From Quillaja saponaria (taxonomy: Eukaryota > Streptophyta > Magnoliopsida > Fabales > Quillajaceae), in contig CM055612.1 of the NCBI GenBank assembly GCA_029379385.1, forward strand, positions 15,686,001-15,750,000: DNA of 64,000 nucleotides. Direction: 5' to 3'. Below are positions 47,956 to 61,140 of this stretch, one piece after another. Both the position numbers and the translations under genes were made by a program. Numbering within the stretch: the stretch's first letter is position 1; the number at the start of each line of letters is the position of its first letter. The notes beneath the pieces were generated by a model. That model saw only the letters and a list, made by a program, of their open reading frames with translations, did no database searches and was not told where the DNA came from.

Positions 47956-50900
47956 CTAAGGGTTCTTCTCATTGGACACTCCATTTTCAACTCGGTTATC
48001 AAAACCATGATAAGGAACTTCAACCATGGGCCTTGGAAGTGGACGTCCATTGAAGTCCTCAGGAAAGAATTCAAAATCAGGGCCAAAGTTGAACTTGACC
48101 ACACAATTTGGTTGATTGGGGAGAGTATACATAGAAGCAGCAGGATAATAACGACCACCATACAGATCCTTGAAAGCTAGCCCTTGGCAAACACCATTTT
48201 TGAAGAAAGATATCTCACTTCCTGCACAGGCAAATACAACATTTGTGGACAAAATGAATAATAAATATTCCAGATAAAAAAAATAGTTGGATGTTACCAT
48301 TTTAAGTGACAGAATTACCCAAACGACACACAGATAATGATACAAAAAAATTTAGGTTGCACAAAATCATATCTGATTCTACCAATAACTCAAACTTAAC
48401 AGGATATGACAGAAATGTGAGTTTAGTTGCACAAATTATGAGTTGATTTTCGGATTTGTTGGGGAAACCGTAGTGAGTCCAACATATCAATGTCAGAGTT
48501 TTCAGATTAAACAAAAACTGGGTTCTAGGTTGGAGAATAAAATTAACAGGTCAGAACAGAACGATGAAATGGAACACCATCCATACATTATATCAATGTC
48601 AGCCTTAATCTGACTATAAATTTACCATTCCCCAAAAAAATAAACACTGTAGATTGCATCCCAATTTAACTGTCCTGAGATGATATAATAATATTATGTT
48701 CCTACTCACCATGGCCATGGTATGGTAACTTAGGAAAGCATGTATATTTTTCTTATTCTTGGACTTCAGTATCCTCTATTATGATTGTCATTTAACATCA
48801 TGCAGATTTGCATGAAGAGACAACGAGCCCAAGACTTAAAATTTTGACTGAACTAACTAAACCAAGATGCAACAAATCCAGCTTAAGCGAAGGAACTAAG
48901 AGACATTAATAATAATTTGGGATAACTGCAAAAAGCCAGTTGTCTCTTTATGGTGTTCTCATGAAACAATTTCTAAAAACAACTTTAAAACATAAAATAA
49001 TGGGGGAGATTTTTATTTTCAACTATTTATGTCTCCAGAAGCAGAAACAAAAGCCATGATCAAATGTTCTCTAAAAGAAAACGTTGTTATCGAAAAATGA
49101 AATATTAAATAAATAAAAAACATCTCAAGGAAACACATTTTGCAATAAACATGTTCCAATCCCAGAGAATAAAGAATTTGGGAATAAGATTTTTTTGCAA
49201 ACAAAGTCAAATAAGGGTAAAACTTCTCTGTTCTCTATAGCATATAGTAATATGAAGTCCAAGAGTCCATCCATGTTAATTGAAGATGAAAGGAGTAAGT
49301 ATTCAGTTGTCAGATTTACCAATACTATTCTAAAAGATTTATTTTTCCAACCATTTCGTAGTTCTTCCATACCCTTATCCACATCTCGTGCCTTGGTACT
49401 TATGACAGGTTATGATTTTCAACAACATAACAGGGGGGGGGGGGGGGAGAAATAAACAAAAATAAAAAACAAAAAAGACTTAACTTTAGAGAGAAAAGCT
49501 AGGGGTGCCAGCTCACTGTTGTAATCTTCACAACTCCAACAAATTTTATTTGTTTATATTTTAGACTATCAATGTTAGTCAGTTTGTTAGGTCCTGACAA
49601 GTTCAAGTTGTGCAAGTTTTCTGAACCACCCATCTAACTCTTGCATTCCTCTGAGTTACAAGTGAAAGTAAGTTATCTTGTAGTAACACGAAGACATCTT
49701 TTCCTCCTTTTGACAAATGAATTCTGAATTTACCTTTACAATGTTCTCTATCCACAGTAATAGCTTTTTAAAACATTTTAGTGGGGCACTAATTATACCA
49801 CTAGAAGAGCATAACTAAACCTTGAAACATAAATTTGTGGAAGGGATCACAACATCAATTCTACTCATGAGACAGAATCCTGTAAAGCATTAATGTTAGT
49901 AATTACTAAATTACAACAAGTTCACCATATGATTTAGAACAAAATTTCCATGTTCACTCCCAAAAAGTGCCACATCAAAGAAAATCTACCTTCTCACACA
50001 AACTTCTCCTATACAAGGGCATACCAAGAGAGTAGGGGAAAAAAATTCTTGAAGCAAACATGTTTTTTTCTTAACTAATTTGACAAACAAGCTATAGAGT
50101 ATCAGCAAAGCAAGTCCAAATTTACCACCCTTCTGGCTAGAGATAGGATTTCATGCAAATTTTGTTGTGATCACAATTTGGTCAAGTTTCATATGACTAC
50201 CAAGTTTTTCACCAACAAAGTCCGTCCCCCCTCCCCAAATGTTTCGAGGGGATCACAGTACAAAGAAACAAAGCAATTGTGGGATGCTTTACCTGTAACA
50301 CTTTAAAGAGGTTTCACAGGGCATGTCATATACTAGTTTCAGCCTTTGGCCTATCCCAGATATTTTTCTGCTTCCCCTAAAACAATACAAAATCCTTGTT
50401 TGCATTTCTTTTTAAAAGCATGTTTCTCCTGTCTTACAATCTTCACTCCACAAACATGTTTCTGATTTTTGAAAGAAAATCTTTCTCAAAGAGTAACCTA
50501 AGGTCAAGCTTGTAGTTCTTTTAACCTTACAGCAATAAACAGAATGGTCTGACTATAGAAGACATCTATTTTGAGGTTATTGCTAGAACAAAAATAACTT
50601 GAAAGTGCCTAAGTAAAGACTGGATTTTCTAGGAGACCTAATTATCCACAAATCAGAGTGCTTGCCAATTATAGCAACATATGCATCTCTGATAACAACA
50701 TATGCATGTCTGACAAACAACAGCACGACCAATAAAAGCCTATCAAATGATGCTACAAAATACAGGAGTTCATTATCTACCAGATGCTTTAGTATCAGCA
50801 GTCCCTCCACTTCAACACTTTCAATAAGAGCATTAGATTTTTAGCACTCAGTCAATTTATACTAACCATGGCTCGTATGTAAACAAAATAATCACTTCAG

Positions 50901-51991
50901 AGGATAAATTTTCAGAAAAGTAACAACTGCTCACCGGGTATTACTTTCAGCGGCTCTTCCTTCGCCTCTGGTGCACAAACATATCGCTGCCCTTTATACC
51001 AAACCAAATGCGGTTTCTTTGGGGCATACATTTCTCCATCAGGCAAATTTATGTAAAACCCAATAATATCACCTTCCTTATACCCTTCCTCCCCATACTT
51101 CTCCCTCAATGCCTTATGCACCTTACTCCCATCAATATCCCTGTATCCAAAGCTATTCCCATCGTACCCAATTGGCGCCTGTAAGTCCCCCTTCTCAGTT
51201 GACCAGCCAAGGCGTGTGTGTCCGGTCTCCCCCAATCTCACAACCTTTATTTCAAAGTACCATGCACCTTCTACAACACCTCTCGTTGCCCTTACCATTC
51301 TATAGCCCTTTGTACTCCCCGCACTCATCCTATCCTCGCTCAATTCGACTTTCTCTGCTTTGTACACCTTCGATAAACAAATACTCGCATCCGGAATGTC
51401 ATCGCTTTTATCTGGAAACCTTTGAACAGGGGTTATCAAGACAGTGTCCTCAGCAGGGGTATTGTTATTATTCGATTTATTCTTCTTTTTCCCTTTTCGA
51501 GTTGATTTCGTGACCCACACATTGTTGTTCTTCTTTTTCGATTTCTTGGAATTCGTTCCTGTTACTATCGTAGTTGTTGTATTGGCATCATTGGAACCAT
51601 TAGTCCTCGCAATTGCATCTAGCAATGCGGCTGTTTCCTCACTTGATGGTTGACCCGTCAGTGAGGATAGTTGTTTCTGCTTTTTGGGAGGTGGGTCTTC
51701 ATCTTCCTCCTCATTATCTGCAACACTGATGGGTTTGGGCGATTTCGTCGGATCCCCTGTGTCGTCGGAGGCCGCTTCTTCGTCTGAGAGGTCGTCAGAT
51801 GGGTCAGGTTCCGATTTGATGCCATTTTGGGCTTCAGTAGGGGTATCAGAGGCAGTGCTGGTTGTAGTATGTGGTAAATCAGAGGATTCCATATCAACAA
51901 TGGCGGTGGCAGTAGCGATGTCAGCAGCTGCGGGAGTAGCCGCTGACCCAGCTTCATCCTCGTCTATGTAGGTAGCTTTGACGTTGTCCAT
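47956..51991 (-). CDS. TRO: TRAUCO / ASH2-like SPRY protein
   Basis: Exon 1 is 51991-50935 and exon 2 is 48221-47956, giving 440 residues. ATG sits in a strong context (GCCATGG). The donor CCCG|GTGAGC and acceptor GTGCAG|GAAG split the Gly353 codon and restore the frame. Residues 1-120 are acidic and low-complexity; 148-175 are Lys/Asn-rich, a likely nuclear signal. The SPRY/B30.2 domain runs from about 213 ([20 protein letters not shown]) through [41 protein letters not shown] and, across the intron, [43 protein letters not shown]. This matches plant ASH2R/TRAUCO, a core subunit of COMPASS-like complexes for histone H3K4 methylation. Arabidopsis TRO is about 70 residues longer. There are no stops or shifts, so it is probably functional. 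Confidence 0.93.
49433..49447 (+). repeat. 15-base poly-G run in TRAUCO intron
   Basis: An uninterrupted run of 15 G lies within the 2713-base intron (48222-50934). The transcript carries poly-C here. The rest of the intron is AT-rich with no recognised gene or element. Confidence 0.9.
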
Positions 51992-52022
51992 GGCAAGGGC
52001 TTAGACGAAACTTTGCTTTTCG

Positions 52023-52031
52023 TTAGGGTTT
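52023..52031 (-). promoter_or_regulatory. Telo-box upstream of TRAUCO
   Basis: The minus strand reads AAACCCTAA, about 32 bases upstream of the start codon. Telo-boxes are common near the transcription start of plant genes expressed in dividing cells. No clear TATA box was picked out nearby. Functional use is inferred. Confidence 0.5.
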
Positions 52032-52885
52032 AAAGATAAAATGTGCGTGCAACTATCCAACCGGAGTGTCTGTGAGTAAGCGACAAAGACAGGCTGATAG
52101 AAGAAATCTGGTTCTTTCGATGATTTTCTGGGACAACATGTGGAAGACATACGCCGGAACACTTTGACCTGTGGGTTGGGCTGCTTTATGGGCTTTGGTA
52201 CATTAGGCTACAATGAAATTGCAGTGCTATGTACAGGCCTAGAAAACTGAACTCCATAAATTTCTTTCTTTTTTTTTTTTTTTTTTAGGTAAACACTATA
52301 AATTTCACAAATACGTTATTTGATATATGAATCTTATATTGTTAATATACAACACTAAAATATTTTATAAATCAAATCAATTGTCACCGATCACCAAAAA
52401 ATATTTTTATCGTTAAAGGAGATGACAAATGACAATTGATGATATAGGGTTGACTTTTGAATATTCATGTCAAAAAGCAGCCAATATGTGATAGTTAAAA
52501 CATGTTCTTCTAAGATTTATTGTTAGAGCAAATTATAGAAAAATTGAGACAAAAGAATAAACAAGTACGTTGTTAAAGAAAATGTATGAAGGTTTTTAAT
52601 GTACGACAATATTGTTGTTAAGTTGATAATTGCTCCCACTAATTAGATACAGGGTTTGACTGCAGTTAGCCTCTAGAATTAATGAAGACTAGTTGAAATC
52701 AACCGAGCAAGAGAATCCCCTTACGAATTTCAGTTGGAAACTTGCATATGAAATAGAGATATGGGAGAAAAACACCAAATAGTCAACTTTTAATCAGTTT
52801 TGTAACCCTCAATTTGTACATAAGTATTGACACCTTTAAAAATAACAAAAACAAAAACAGTCATGTTGTTTCAAAAATTTACAAT
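52032..52885. other. TRAUCO upstream region
   Basis: The first ~170 bases are less AT-rich and probably hold promoter and 5' UTR sequence. A poly-T run of about 19 lies near 52269. The rest is AT-rich with no coding signal. Confidence 0.4.
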
Positions 52886-53071
52886 TTAAAAATAAAGTAA
52901 ACAAATAAGTAAAACAACATGCAAAACACCAATTGTCAATGTATAATTCCTCTCAACCCTTGACATTAATTTGTATGAAATATTTCCAATATTCATGTTA
53001 ATTATCATTATGGGCCCAAAAAATTTACCAGTGCATTTATTATCCTTGGATATTACAACACCCATGAACAC
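52886..53071 (-). pseudogene. Possible gypsy integrase C-terminal scrap
   Basis: The 61-residue minus frame includes GKFFGPIMIINMNIGNISYK and GVLHVVLL. This resembles the KFFGPFxIIxxIGxVAYxL ... HPVFHVSLL stretch at the end of Ty3/gypsy integrases. No more of the element is recognisable on either side. Confidence 0.4.
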
Positions 53072-54338
53072 AAAGCTCAGCGTTGGTTTTCTTTCCCATT
53101 CAATTCCTTATCGTCAGCCCTAACACATCGTCTGAGACTATATATGTGGGATGTCCACAATTATCGTTTGACCATTCGCGTCATGTCATTTATTTTTATT
53201 GGCACTAAAACTCTTTTGAGTCTTATTGCGTGTCATTTATTTTTATTTACACTAAAACTTGTTTGAGTATGGCATGTCCAAAGTTGTTGCTCGATCAATC
53301 ACCCTATCTGATTACTTGTTATTTTGACATGTGAATGAGGCTTTGTGGCATGTCCACAATGGTTGCTCCACTAATCGTCCCATCTAGTACAACTGCATAC
53401 CTTGCGGTGGAGTATTCACAGGGGGTACTACAGAACATGAATGAGCCCCTTCTAATGGAAAAAACAAAATTCAATGAGTATTTGGTTCATCCCACACGTA
53501 CATGTCATGAGCATCCTGCTTTTCTATTGTTATATAGACTTGTACTGGATTATAGATTCACCTATTAATGAGGGAGAAGGTGACCAAAGAGAGCTACTTA
53601 GAGTTCTAGACCTGAAATTACATTCAAATATTCAATTTAAGCTCTAGTTAGCCCTGGCAACGATTGCATCGATCAAGATCTGGGTCTTACATCTAAACCC
53701 ATCAAAAATAATTGGCTTCAGTCAAATTGACCTAGTCCAATACGGAACCTTAGAGACACAAATAGATTCATGAATCAGAGTAACCTCATCAAGTCTCCGC
53801 CTAGCTTAACAATTTCATTTTTATTTTTTCACAATTTCACCAATAACAAATATAATTCTTCAATTTATATAGAACATGTCTAATTACCCTAAATCACCCA
53901 GTTTTCCCTAAGAATCAAAAATGAAAGTCAAGATTTCTATACCTCAAAGCTCTCGGCCAACTTGATTTCAATATGCTCCAAGTTTCCAATAACAAATTCA
54001 AGATGAGAATCAACCTCCTTGTACCTCTCTTAGCCTATGTTCAAATTCCCAAAATGAAAATACAAGAATCCTCTAAGATATCGAATTTTATCTCTTAGAG
54101 CTCCTCACGGCCATCACTAGATCTCCACCTTCCACTTGTTGATCATACATAAAACTCAAGTTTCATACTCTACATCTCAAACTTAGTTACTCCTCAAATT
54201 TTTAAGTCGATTGGACTTATGGTTTACAAGATATAATTTTTTTCCTCTTTCTCTAATCTTGCTTTGCTCTTTATTTCCTCTTTTCCTTTCTTAATTCCCT
54301 CATAGTCGGCCACCTAATACACAACTTTATACTCTTTA
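53072..54338. other. Intergenic with short direct repeats
   Basis: GTCATTTATTTTTATT...CACTAAAACT occurs twice between 53185 and 53270. GGCATGTCCA occurs at about 53272 and 53347. From 53900 to 54338 CTCGGCCAAC and GTCGGCCACCTAATAC words resemble ones inside 56840-57870, so this may be part of another copy of the same LTR. No gene seen. Confidence 0.4.
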
Positions 54339-57202
54339 TGTCACATCCCAACGGAGGCATGACTGGCCGGAGGATTGGATAACCAAATCTCCGTAACCCT
54401 GAATTCAAAACAAAGTAACAACCATGACTCTTGATCCAACTAAAGTATAAAAGTCCACTGTAAAAGTTTATTTTTTTGAAACAAATAGCAACTTACTGAA
54501 AATTTATATAATATGCCACAAAATATAATATCTATGTTCCTAATTCCACACAACGACACGAGGACAAATATCTAGAGTATTACATCATACAAAATTAGAC
54601 ATTTCACCATTCTAGTGTGACTGCAAACTTTCATCATTGACTGCAAGTCTGAGATCCTGCAAATACCTAGCTATACTCAATTGTCGAGTCACCAGCTCGG
54701 CAACGCCATGTACCGAACTCCTATTACTAAAAAAAATTTCACAAGAGAGTGGTGAGTCCTATGGATTCTGTAAGTGAAAAATTGTACCCAAAGGATACTA
54801 GTATCACACCACACAAATGTATAACATATGTAGTAACATTGTTAATATCATAACTCACGTTGCACGTATATATTGTAATCAACATAGAGTTACAATTTAT
54901 ATGATCCACACTATCACAAATTAATCAGAGAAATAATATCAAGCAAAGCAACCACAGGGCCAAGGGCCAAGGAGTGACCCAGCCTTGCACAACATTATCA
55001 ACCCCTACCAGGCATTTACATGCCCGCACAACAAATTGATCTTTGTACATAATCCATCCCATTGGGACTGACCACTCAATTTTTTGTTTTAAAAAAATTT
55101 ATCACAATTAGAATTTTCTTATGATTTGTAAATCAGGACATCTTAGGTGCACTTGGATTTTTAATTTCAAAGATAAAACCATTTTTTTCATAAAAACCTC
55201 ACTTTGTTAGCCCTTATCAACCACAACCAATGTCAAATAAAGCAACCAACATCAACAAACATAATTCAAAAAAATTACTGAAATACTCAACTTGCTTACT
55301 TTCCATATATCACATGTATTCAAATAAACATATAATTACATATACTAATCTAGCCCCTAAAAATAGCAATTAACCACACACCCGTAACTGATTCCATTAG
55401 TCACTCACATTTGCGTCCACGCGTCTCATCAGGTCCACATTAGAATCCAAAGATGAAATTCATATTCCCAAATAATACTGAATTCATAAACGTTACTGTT
55501 ATAATTTTTTAATTACTGAGCTTATATTTCAACTCGTATAAGCTTTTTTATAAAAGTTTTCCATTAAGCTGTTACATGTCAATTAATATGAATTGGACTT
55601 TATGTGATAGGGTTAATAATGAAGAGACATTTTAAATGTCTTGACAATGCATAGGGTAGAACAAACCATTAGAAAAGATAGAAAACACTTAGTAAGTTCT
55701 ATGTTGAAACTTTCCAAACTTGGCATTTGGACCAGTGTCTATTTTAACAATCATATCTTTCTCTAGGAATTTCCAAATATAAAATACTAGACACATGTAG
55801 CTTTATAATGATATATCATTTGTAATTTTTGGATTTGTATATCAATATAGTTTATTCCTTGAAGTTGCATCAAATTCTACAAAACGCAGGATTTTGACAG
55901 TTTTGACCTTATCTTAGTTAATTGAACATAACTTTCTCTAGGAAAAACGAAATCCAATTCCGTTTGTTGGGTTTATTAATAGAAAATTGTATCTATCTTT
56001 ATTATTTATAAACTTTTTCTAAAATATGTCGTGAACCTACTCAATTTTTTACATGAACCAAAATAAGGCACTACAAATCCTGTCTAATCTAGTTGGAGTC
56101 TAACAGCTATAACTAACAACATCCTTGGAATAAGGCTACGAAATTTTGTAGACAACATCTCATGACCTTAAGCTAAATTTTATATTTTGAACACTTAATT
56201 TAATTCAGCACCGAAGACATTCGAAATAATGAATTTCTTTCACCAATGAAATCTATCAAGTTCTATTCATTATACTCTAATTAATTTTTCTTGTAGACAT
56301 TTTATCAAATACTTTAAAAACATGTTTTATTATAGTTCATGTGTATGGTTATATACCAAGAAACCAATATCATTCCATCAATTCACATTTTATTTATATT
56401 CCACTTGTATTTAAATTAAACCAACTATCCAATTTTCATGAATGTTGGAATCAAACCATTTTCTTAACCTTATTTCACACCTTTAATTTACGCTCATCTA
56501 GTTCCTAAATTAATGCACTAATCATCAAGAATCCCACACACATATATATAACAACTAACTAAAGAAACTCCCAAAAGCCATACTCGGCCACCTTACTTAA
56601 ATAACCCATATGGCTGGACTGCAAAACAAGGCAATAGAGCAAGTCTATGGTGATTATCATGGACTTTGGGAGGAAGGAAAAGGATATTAGGGTGGTTGAC
56701 TTCACAAGAAAGGGGTTGAAAACTTAAGACTCATGTAGCACCAAGCTGCTGCCCCAAAACAGGTAGCTTGGTGAGAGAGTGAATTCAACACACTCCTACT
56801 CTTGTAAGATACTGCAACAAGAACAAAAGGGAAGGAGGAAGGAGCTTACCTCGGTCAACACAAGGGGATGCACGACAAAACAGAGGAGGAACTCTAGCCA
56901 AACTAAAAGCTATCTCGGCCAACAATTGAGAGAAAGATACTCAAGGTAAAAGCAAAACGCTATCACGATAATGGTAGAGAAAATTCAAGAAACAAGCAGC
57001 TCAATTTGTGTGCTTTCAAAGGTTTTTCCATGGAAGACAAAAGCAGGGAAAAAGAAAGTAAAAGGTGGTGGAAGCAAATGGAACAATCAAGAAAATGGAG
57101 AAGACCCTCTCCGCCAGTGAAAGAGGAAAGAAATAAGAAAAAGAAAAAGAAAAGTCACAGTCAACATCTTAGGTTTGTGGTATAGGTTTATTCCTTAGTT
57201 TG

Positions 57203-57265
<63 letters not shown>

Positions 57266-58505
57266 CATTTTCTAGTTTATATTTATATATACATATTATT
57301 ATTACTATTTTTAATTGCTCACTAGCTATACACAATCGTATAATTATACAAATAATTTCATACCTTAGATCAATCACTAAAGTAGTGAAAATTCAATTAA
57401 TACGTATATGTCCAAATACCCTCTTATTTTAATTTACTTTATACAAACTTATTATTTATGTTATCACGATAATTTACATACAGCATTTTAAAATACCATT
57501 GGAATATCGATTTATAACATATACATATATATATATATATGATTATTTATTTAGTAATTTTTTTTATTTAATATTTTTACTATTGTTTTACCAAAAAAAA
57601 AAAATTTAACACAAAATTTCTAAAATAAAATACTAACGTATCGGTTATAACATACTCAATTGTATTATTATTTATCTAACTGGTTCATTTTATAACGAAC
57701 ATTTATACATTACGTCTAAACTCGACTTTATGATATCAGGTTATAACACTTTAATTCCTCATGATGCCACATCATTCCTTCATTCACTCTTTATACCTCA
57801 TTTAATGCCACCTAGCTTGAATATAAAAATCACCCTTGCTTATCATCTTGACCGGCCACCTAGCATCATAATCCACTCTTATTTCCTAAATAAATGCTAC
57901 TAGCACTTTATTTACACCCTCACCTCTTCTTTAAATGACACTTCATGCATGTAAAATACTTCTTCCAAAACTGTGGTCTTAAACCATGGTTTTGGGGAAA
58001 AATCATCATGGCATGTATAAAATAAAAGGTTTTGGAGATTCTTCACTTAAGTCCTTAGGTTTTAAGCATTTCAAATAGGTCCTCACATTTGTCCTTTTCA
58101 CTTTAGTCCTTAATTTTTAACTTTTCATTTTAGCCCCCTAACTATTAATTTTCAACTTAATTCCATATATACCTCATCCAAGGATAATTACTTTACACTT
58201 AACTTTCATATTATATAATAGTATTATTTCTAATCATTATTATATTCCTTTCCTTCATTATTTTAATATGTGAACAAAATTACTATTTTATCCTTTGCCT
58301 TATATACAACATATGTGATATATTTATAAACTCTATATGCATATGCCTTTTAAACTATATGCATATGCCTTTTAAACTTTAAAACACAAAGTCATAATTA
58401 TCAATTTACTCCTTTTTATCATAAAATCATATGAAATTTATGTCTCGGTGCAATAAAATCAACTATATACCTAGTTACCATGATTAGCAATCTAGGGGTG
58501 TTACA
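54339..58505 (-). mobile_element. Possible large Ty3/gypsy LTR or LARD-like derivative
   Basis: On the minus strand the segment starts TGTAACACCCCTAG at 58505 and ends GTTGGGATGTGACA at 54339, typical of long LTRs of Tekay/Del-type gypsy elements. There is no coding sequence over 4.17 kb. An AGGTAAG splice-donor-like site lies near 56848. I found no second internal copy of the start, so a solo LTR is more likely than a two-LTR element. The flanks CTTTA and TCCTA do not match well, which leaves the edges uncertain. Confidence 0.45.
57206..57262. repeat. (TA)n microsatellite
   Basis: About 57 bases of uninterrupted TA dinucleotides. The 60-codon minus frame over it is a repeat artefact. Confidence 0.95.
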
Positions 58506-58510
58506 TCCTA

Positions 58511-58985
58511 TAACAACCAAGTGGCTGACATCTTCACCATGCATTTTGCTTGTAATTAACTTACTCAATTTAGAACCAAATTAGGCCTTTTACCTCTTCC
58601 CCATCCCAGTTTGCGAGGGCATATAGAAGATAATAAATCTGGTCATGTAAAGGATAATGAATATGGTCATATAAAGGATAATGAATCTAGACATGTAAAG
58701 GATTTTGCCATAATTTTCTCACATAATCAAGAGAGAACAATTGAGTCAAATAAGGAACCATGTATCCAGCAATAGTCAAGGAACCATGACTCAAGCAATA
58801 GTTATGGAAATCATATTCTACCCAAGAATCAAGCAATCAAGAAATTATGATTGAGACAATTAAGAAAATCATGTTTTGTATAGTCTTAGTATTTGATACT
58901 TGTAAATTTATCCTATAAATATTCATTAAATACAAAACTCCTAGACTTAACCTTGAGTTGGAGAGTTTACATCTTCCGTAGTTTT
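58511..58985 (+). mobile_element. Copia 3' end: RNase H tail and LTR
   Basis: The plus strand reads NNQVADIFTMHF and then TKLGLLPLPHPSLRG, the C-terminus of copia RNase H (DQVADIFTKPL in intact relatives). AT-rich LTR-like DNA with three near-repeats of GGTCATGTAAAGGATAATGAA (58634-58700) follows. The upstream part is missing, replaced by the gypsy segment ending at 58505. Confidence 0.6.
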
Positions 58986-58989
58986 ATAA

Positions 58990-59815
58990 AAGACTTTAGC
59001 TCCATAATGGATTTGGAGAAGTATTTTATGGGGACCTCTTCTCATGGATTGGATTACAGGAATATGCAATGCAATTGATTTTGATATTGTAGTATTCATA
59101 AACTTGACAAAGGGATGTGTGGTTTTCCATGGGTCTGAGGTGGAATATATGGATGCTCATACTTTTGTTACCTTGTCTAAATTGCTTGATTTTGTAAGTG
59201 GGCTTCTGCTTCAGAGCTTTAGAAATATTTTGGGCGCTGTTAGTTTTCCTTGTGAGAGCATCATAGGGAAATGGCCCACAATGATTGAGCTTGCAACATA
59301 CCAAAGTGATATGATCATTTTAACACCAGTCATCTATGAAATTCAATTGCATATTTTCGATGATATGTTAGCTGGGGTAGGATATACAATACAGGATTAC
59401 TCGAAGTTAGGAGTAAAAGATTACTACCCTTATTTTCCTATTGGTAAGGAAGATGATATGCTTGGGGTTGCTAACTTGTCACCTTGTCTTATTTCTTTGA
59501 GTATATAGGTGTTGTCCTTTGTTTTCAAGGTTGGTAATGCAAATTAAATTATAGTTGCATTAAAGCAAATACTTGGTGCCATGAAGTTTGCTATATCCAC
59601 AAAACAACTACCATTTCTTGCTAACTTGTTTAAGACAATGTACTACTTAAGCTATTGTATTGCTAGGCACAAAAATGATGAAATTTTGTTGATGGAAGTA
59701 AAAATAGTTGACAAAGTAGCATATACCTTAGGCATCCTTCCCATTCAAAGATTGTATCGTACTTTATAATATCAACCTTGAGGACAAGGTTGTTTTTGAA
59801 AGGAATAATATTAAT
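58990..59815 (+). pseudogene. Ty3/gypsy integrase remnant
   Basis: A 154-codon frame at 59044-59508 begins MDWITGICNAIDFDIVVFIN, resembling the MDFIxGLPxSxGFDxIFVVVDRLSK start of the gypsy integrase core. A second frame (59581-59769) has MEVKIVDKVAYTLGILPIQ, like the GPF/Y region, and is followed by NLEDKVVFE, the phrase that ends many gypsy polyproteins. The middle is too diverged to place. A host gene is possible for the 154-residue frame but less likely. Confidence 0.5.
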
Positions 59816-60335
59816 ATGGATATGGAATGCTTAAAGGTTAATCAATAACCAATGCTCAAAGACTTGAAGTAGGGCCTGAATGAAGATAAGCTGGTAGGGC
59901 TCAGTAAGGTAGAGGACTTGCACCAAGTTATTTTGCTGCTGGAATTAGAGAGACAAGTATTGAATAGGTGCCACCTGCAAAAATGGTCCTAGCAGGCATA
60001 ACAGAATAACAATGTTGCCCTGTAAATTTAATGATTATCAAGTGGTTATTCGTAGAATCATGGCACTGCAATGTGAGGTTGGTTAGAATGGCTTATGATA
60101 CAAAAGGAGCATATATATTAGAATTATTGGATTATGTTATTATATTTTTAGTTGCTCTTAGCTGCTTCTTTTCATCTTTATTCCTATTCAACTCTATACT
60201 CTTGTTTTTTTACCATAGTTGTATTTGAAGTTTTGAATGAGAATTCCAAGAAAGATTGGATAAAGGCTTAGTGTTTCTTTCATTTAATCTCTGAGATTGT
60301 TTTTGTGGTACTCGGTAGATTCAACTTCTATCACC
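59816..60335 (+). mobile_element. Probable 3' LTR of the gypsy remnant
   Basis: Non-coding sequence directly after the NLEDKV end, finishing with GAGATTGTTTTTGTGGTACT and a TCACCTAGTC stretch as seen at ends of gypsy LTRs of this type. Boundaries and target duplication not resolved. Confidence 0.35.
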
Positions 60336-60379
60336 TAGTCTATTAAAATTGATGCACCAACCTAGCCTAAAAATATAAT

Positions 60380-61140
60380 GGCTTGGCTTCTCTTCTACCT
60401 TATGAGAACCAGTTTGGCTTGCTGATGGACTGGTGGCAATGGCCAATGTGGCCGCGCCGCGATTTCGTCCATGAAGCTTCAGAGCTAGAGCTTCTAGGCC
60501 GCTATAGCCCTCGTCGTGGTAGCCCCCAATATTTCTCCTTTTTCTGCCTTCTCCTTTTTCAAAATTTTAAACCTTATCCCATCCACAAAACCCAAACCAC
60601 CTTTCACTTGTTCCGTCTATTTTTGAAATTTTAAACCATTGGGAAGCCTAATGGTTCAAAATTTGAATTTGTTTTCCTTTGTTGTCCAACTGTAAAATGG
60701 GCTCTTTTTTTTTTTTACTTATTCCTAACTCTATAAATACCCCATTTCATTCTCCTAATTTCACACAATTCTCAAATTATTCTTTAGTTTTCAAAGTTTT
60801 CTTTCTCTCTAATTTTTTAGTTTTTGATTTTTATCTACAAGTTTACCCCCAACCAATTTAAAAAAAGAAAAGAAAAAAGAAAAAGAAATACTCAATATTT
60901 TCAAGGTATAATAATTTTATTCTCTCTTCATTATTATATTTTATTTAAATTGTTCTATTTATAAGTTACTAATATACAATTTTGTTTTGTTATTTTATTT
61001 TGAAAATTATATTTCAATAAATTTAATTGCAGATATGGCGTCACCATATGATAATGCAAATGACAATGAAAAGTACGATGACTTTCTTTTTTCAACCACG
61101 ACATTAGTTGTTGCATCACTATATTGGTCTTATTTTGTAA
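60380..61140 (+). mobile_element. Possible hAT transposon 5' leader
   Basis: CTATAAATACCCC (about 60731) resembles a TATA box. A pyrimidine-rich leader, an AT-rich candidate intron (about 60906-61033, ending TTGCAG) and an ATG at 61035 (ATGGCGTCACCATATG) follow. This arrangement resembles autonomous plant hAT elements. The coding part is lost after some 60 bases. The G/C-rich block at 60430-60530 has no recognised motif. Confidence 0.3.

Noticed and set aside
51109..51971. Plus-strand frames of 134, 69 and 95 codons, and a minus frame of 99 codons, over TRAUCO exon 1
   Set aside because: They are shadows of the real exon in other frames; their content follows its biased codons and low-complexity repeats.
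57195..57377. Minus frame rich in Ile-Tyr
   Set aside because: It is the translation of a TA microsatellite.
59026..59304. 92-codon minus frame
   Set aside because: The opposite strand carries the integrase-like MDWITG motif, which is the better explanation.
60383..60634. 83-codon plus frame with a GC-rich start
   Set aside because: No family signature; it sits in possible transposon leader DNA.
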